From NCBI GenBank assembly GCA_017408395.1, contig JAFQUQ010000059.1, positions 1 through 41,806 on the forward strand: 41,806 bases of DNA, read 5' to 3'. Below the pieces are notes generated by a model. It ran no database searches and was not told the origin of the DNA. It was given only the letters and a program-made list of their open reading frames with translations. Every line of letters begins with the position of its first letter. Position 1 is the first letter of the stretch. Origin of the DNA: Oscillospiraceae bacterium (GTDB lineage: Bacteria; Bacillota; Clostridia; Oscillospirales; Ruminococcaceae). This document shows, piece by piece, positions 40,730 through 41,806 of the stretch. Both the position numbers and the translations under genes were made by a program.

Positions 40730-41599
40730 ATGTCAGAGAAGGAAAAAATCTGTATCACCACCGACTGCGTCTGTGACCTTCCCGATGAAATGCTTAAGGA
40801 TAACAATATTGACCTTGTTTATTTTTACATTGAAACCGACACGGGCCGTTTCAGAGACAGAAGCGAGATAACTGCTCAGAATATTTTTGAATATCTGAAG
40901 AACGGCGGTAAAAAAAGCGTGACGGGTCCTCCTTCAACCGAGGAGTTTATTGAGTTTTTTACAAAGAAGCTTAAAAAGTGCGATGAAGTCATACATATTG
41001 CAACAGGCAGCAAGATAAGCACCGCTGTTGCAGGACTTAAGGACGCTGTTGAAAAGATGGGAAGCCTTGGCGAAAGGGTGCATATTTTCGACTCGGGACA
41101 CCTTTCAACGGGAATAGGTCATCTTGTTCTCAGGGCTGCTGAAATGGTAAGAAACGGTGAAAAGGACAGCGGGAAAATACTTGATGAGCTTGAAGGAATG
41201 AGGGACAGGGTCTCCACCACCTTTATGGCAGACAGTGCGGATTATCTGTACAGCAACGGCAAGGTGTCAAAAGCGGTACAGGTAATATGCAGTATTTTCA
41301 ACATCCATCCTGTGCTTGAAATGAAAAACGGCTATCTGGGACTCAAATCCATACAGATCGGCAATTACGAAAAGAGTGCTCTGCGGTATATCCGCAAGGA
41401 GCTTAAAGCACATAAAATCAAGACCGACAGGCTGTTTATCACTCACGCAGGCTGTACGGCAAACGACATAAAGCTTATCCGCAAGGAAGTAAACCGTGTT
41501 ATGAAATTTGATTCGGTGATTGTAACAAAAGCGTCTGCGACGGTTTCGGGGAACAGCGGTCCCCGTACCTTCGGTGTGCTGTTTGTAAAGGATGAATAA
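40730..41599 (+). CDS. DegV-family fatty-acid-binding protein
   Basis: 289 residues, cytoplasmic. The family binds a fatty acid and, as FakB, presents it to the kinase FakA for phosphorylation. The N-terminus ICITTDCVCDLPDEML, the SVTGPPSTEEF loop, HIATGSKISTAVAGL and the C-terminal THAGCTANDI match DegV. No fakA-like gene is in the window. The start lies one base after the kinase stop with AAAGGAG 11 bases upstream, so it is probably co-expressed with the hybrid kinase. A strong terminator follows. Confidence 0.92.
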   Translation: MSEKEKICITTDCVCDLPDEMLKDNNIDLVYFYIETDTGRFRDRSEITAQNIFEYLKNGGKKSVTGPPSTEEFIEFFTKKLKKCDEVIHIATGSKISTAVAGLKDAVEKMGSLGERVHIFDSGHLSTGIGHLVLRAAEMVRNGEKDSGKILDELEGMRDRVSTTFMADSADYLYSNGKVSKAVQVICSIFNIHPVLEMKNGYLGLKSIQIGNYEKSALRYIRKELKAHKIKTDRLFITHAGCTANDIKLIRKEVNRVMKFDSVIVTKASATVSGNSGPRTFGVLFVKDE

Positions 41600-41603
41600 T
41601 AAA

Positions 41604-41634
41604 AAACACAGCCCGATACGCTCGGGCTGTGTTT
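41604..41634 (+). terminator. Terminator of the kinase-degV operon
   Basis: AAACACAGCCCGA and TCGGGCTGTGTTT pair perfectly around TACGC. The foldback repeat begins at the next base, so the T tract is limited to three residues. Confidence 0.8.
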
Positions 41635-41806
41635 GAGCCTGTCGATAAATCCGACAGGCTAATGAAAAAATGAATAAAGAATAATGAATAGTGAATAGGT
41701 AAGGTGTCCGCTTTGCGGACATTTTTAATATTATTGCCGAAGGCAATTCCATAATTTTTCATTATTCATTATTCACTATTCATTGTCGAAAAAACTTTTT
41801 CGACAA
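41635..41806. repeat. Foldback (MITE-like) repeat, copy B
   Basis: It matches 1174-1352 nearly base for base: the GCCTGTCG/CGACAGGC left hairpin (loop ATAAATC here, ATAAACT there), AT-rich arms, TGTCCGC/GCGGACA and TTGCC/GGCAA central hairpins, and the TCGAAAAA/TTTTTCGA right end. It reaches the end of the window and may continue. Confidence 0.85.

Overview
The window looks like a chromosomal segment of a spore-forming, low-to-moderate GC Gram-positive member of Clostridia, most likely a Ruminococcus/Oscillospiraceae relative. The evidence is dipicolinate synthase genes (dpaAB), class B sortases, Gram-positive lipoprotein signals, NrdR, a CIRCE heat-shock operator, TTGACA/TATAAT promoters and AGGAGG ribosome binding sites. 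No rRNA, tRNA, phage, transposase or CRISPR array was seen. The assignment to a genus is inference; no database was searched.

Layout. 1-1400: end of a hairpin-rich repeat, a metallo-beta-lactamase-fold enzyme, a foldback repeat and the terminator of nrdR. 1390-2408: nrdR (minus strand), a 180-bp terminal-inverted-repeat element just upstream of it, and the promoter of a long operon. 2409-10353: four tandem class B sortases, a SpoIID-like protein and pyrimidine-nucleoside phosphorylase. 10350-11044: a consensus promoter inside a perfect palindrome, a structured leader and a zinc-ribbon protein. 11051-13767 (minus): a lipoprotein and a PepD-type dipeptidase. 13912-18751: HAD hydrolase, mscL (minus), a PilZ-like protein, secG and rnr. 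18752-21734: a hairpin-array repeat, a RelE/RelB-type toxin-antitoxin pair and htpG under a CIRCE element. 21933-24733: trkA-trkH potassium uptake. 24781-28169: a small helical protein and a MacB-type ABC transporter. 28249-28505: a second hairpin-array repeat. 28507-35871 (minus): two sugar-type ABC permeases, a MacA/HlyD-like adaptor, a MacB periplasmic-core-like protein and a propeller plus solute-binding lipoprotein. 36130-37597: dpaAB. 37927-41599: a hybrid histidine kinase and a DegV protein. 41635-41806: a second copy of the foldback repeat.

How the parts may work together. The sortase/SpoIID operon is a cell-surface and peptidoglycan module whose substrate proteins are not in the window. 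The 25-36 kb block combines importer-type permeases and a solute-binding protein with export-type MacA/MacB-like envelope parts, with the only ATPase in a separate convergent gene. This is the best candidate here for an unusual transport or sensing system.

The other notable layer is non-coding. Three families of structured repeats sit between genes, often touching transcription terminators. Copies differ mainly in loops or by paired stem changes, which points to selection on structure or to a hairpin-dependent mobility mechanism.
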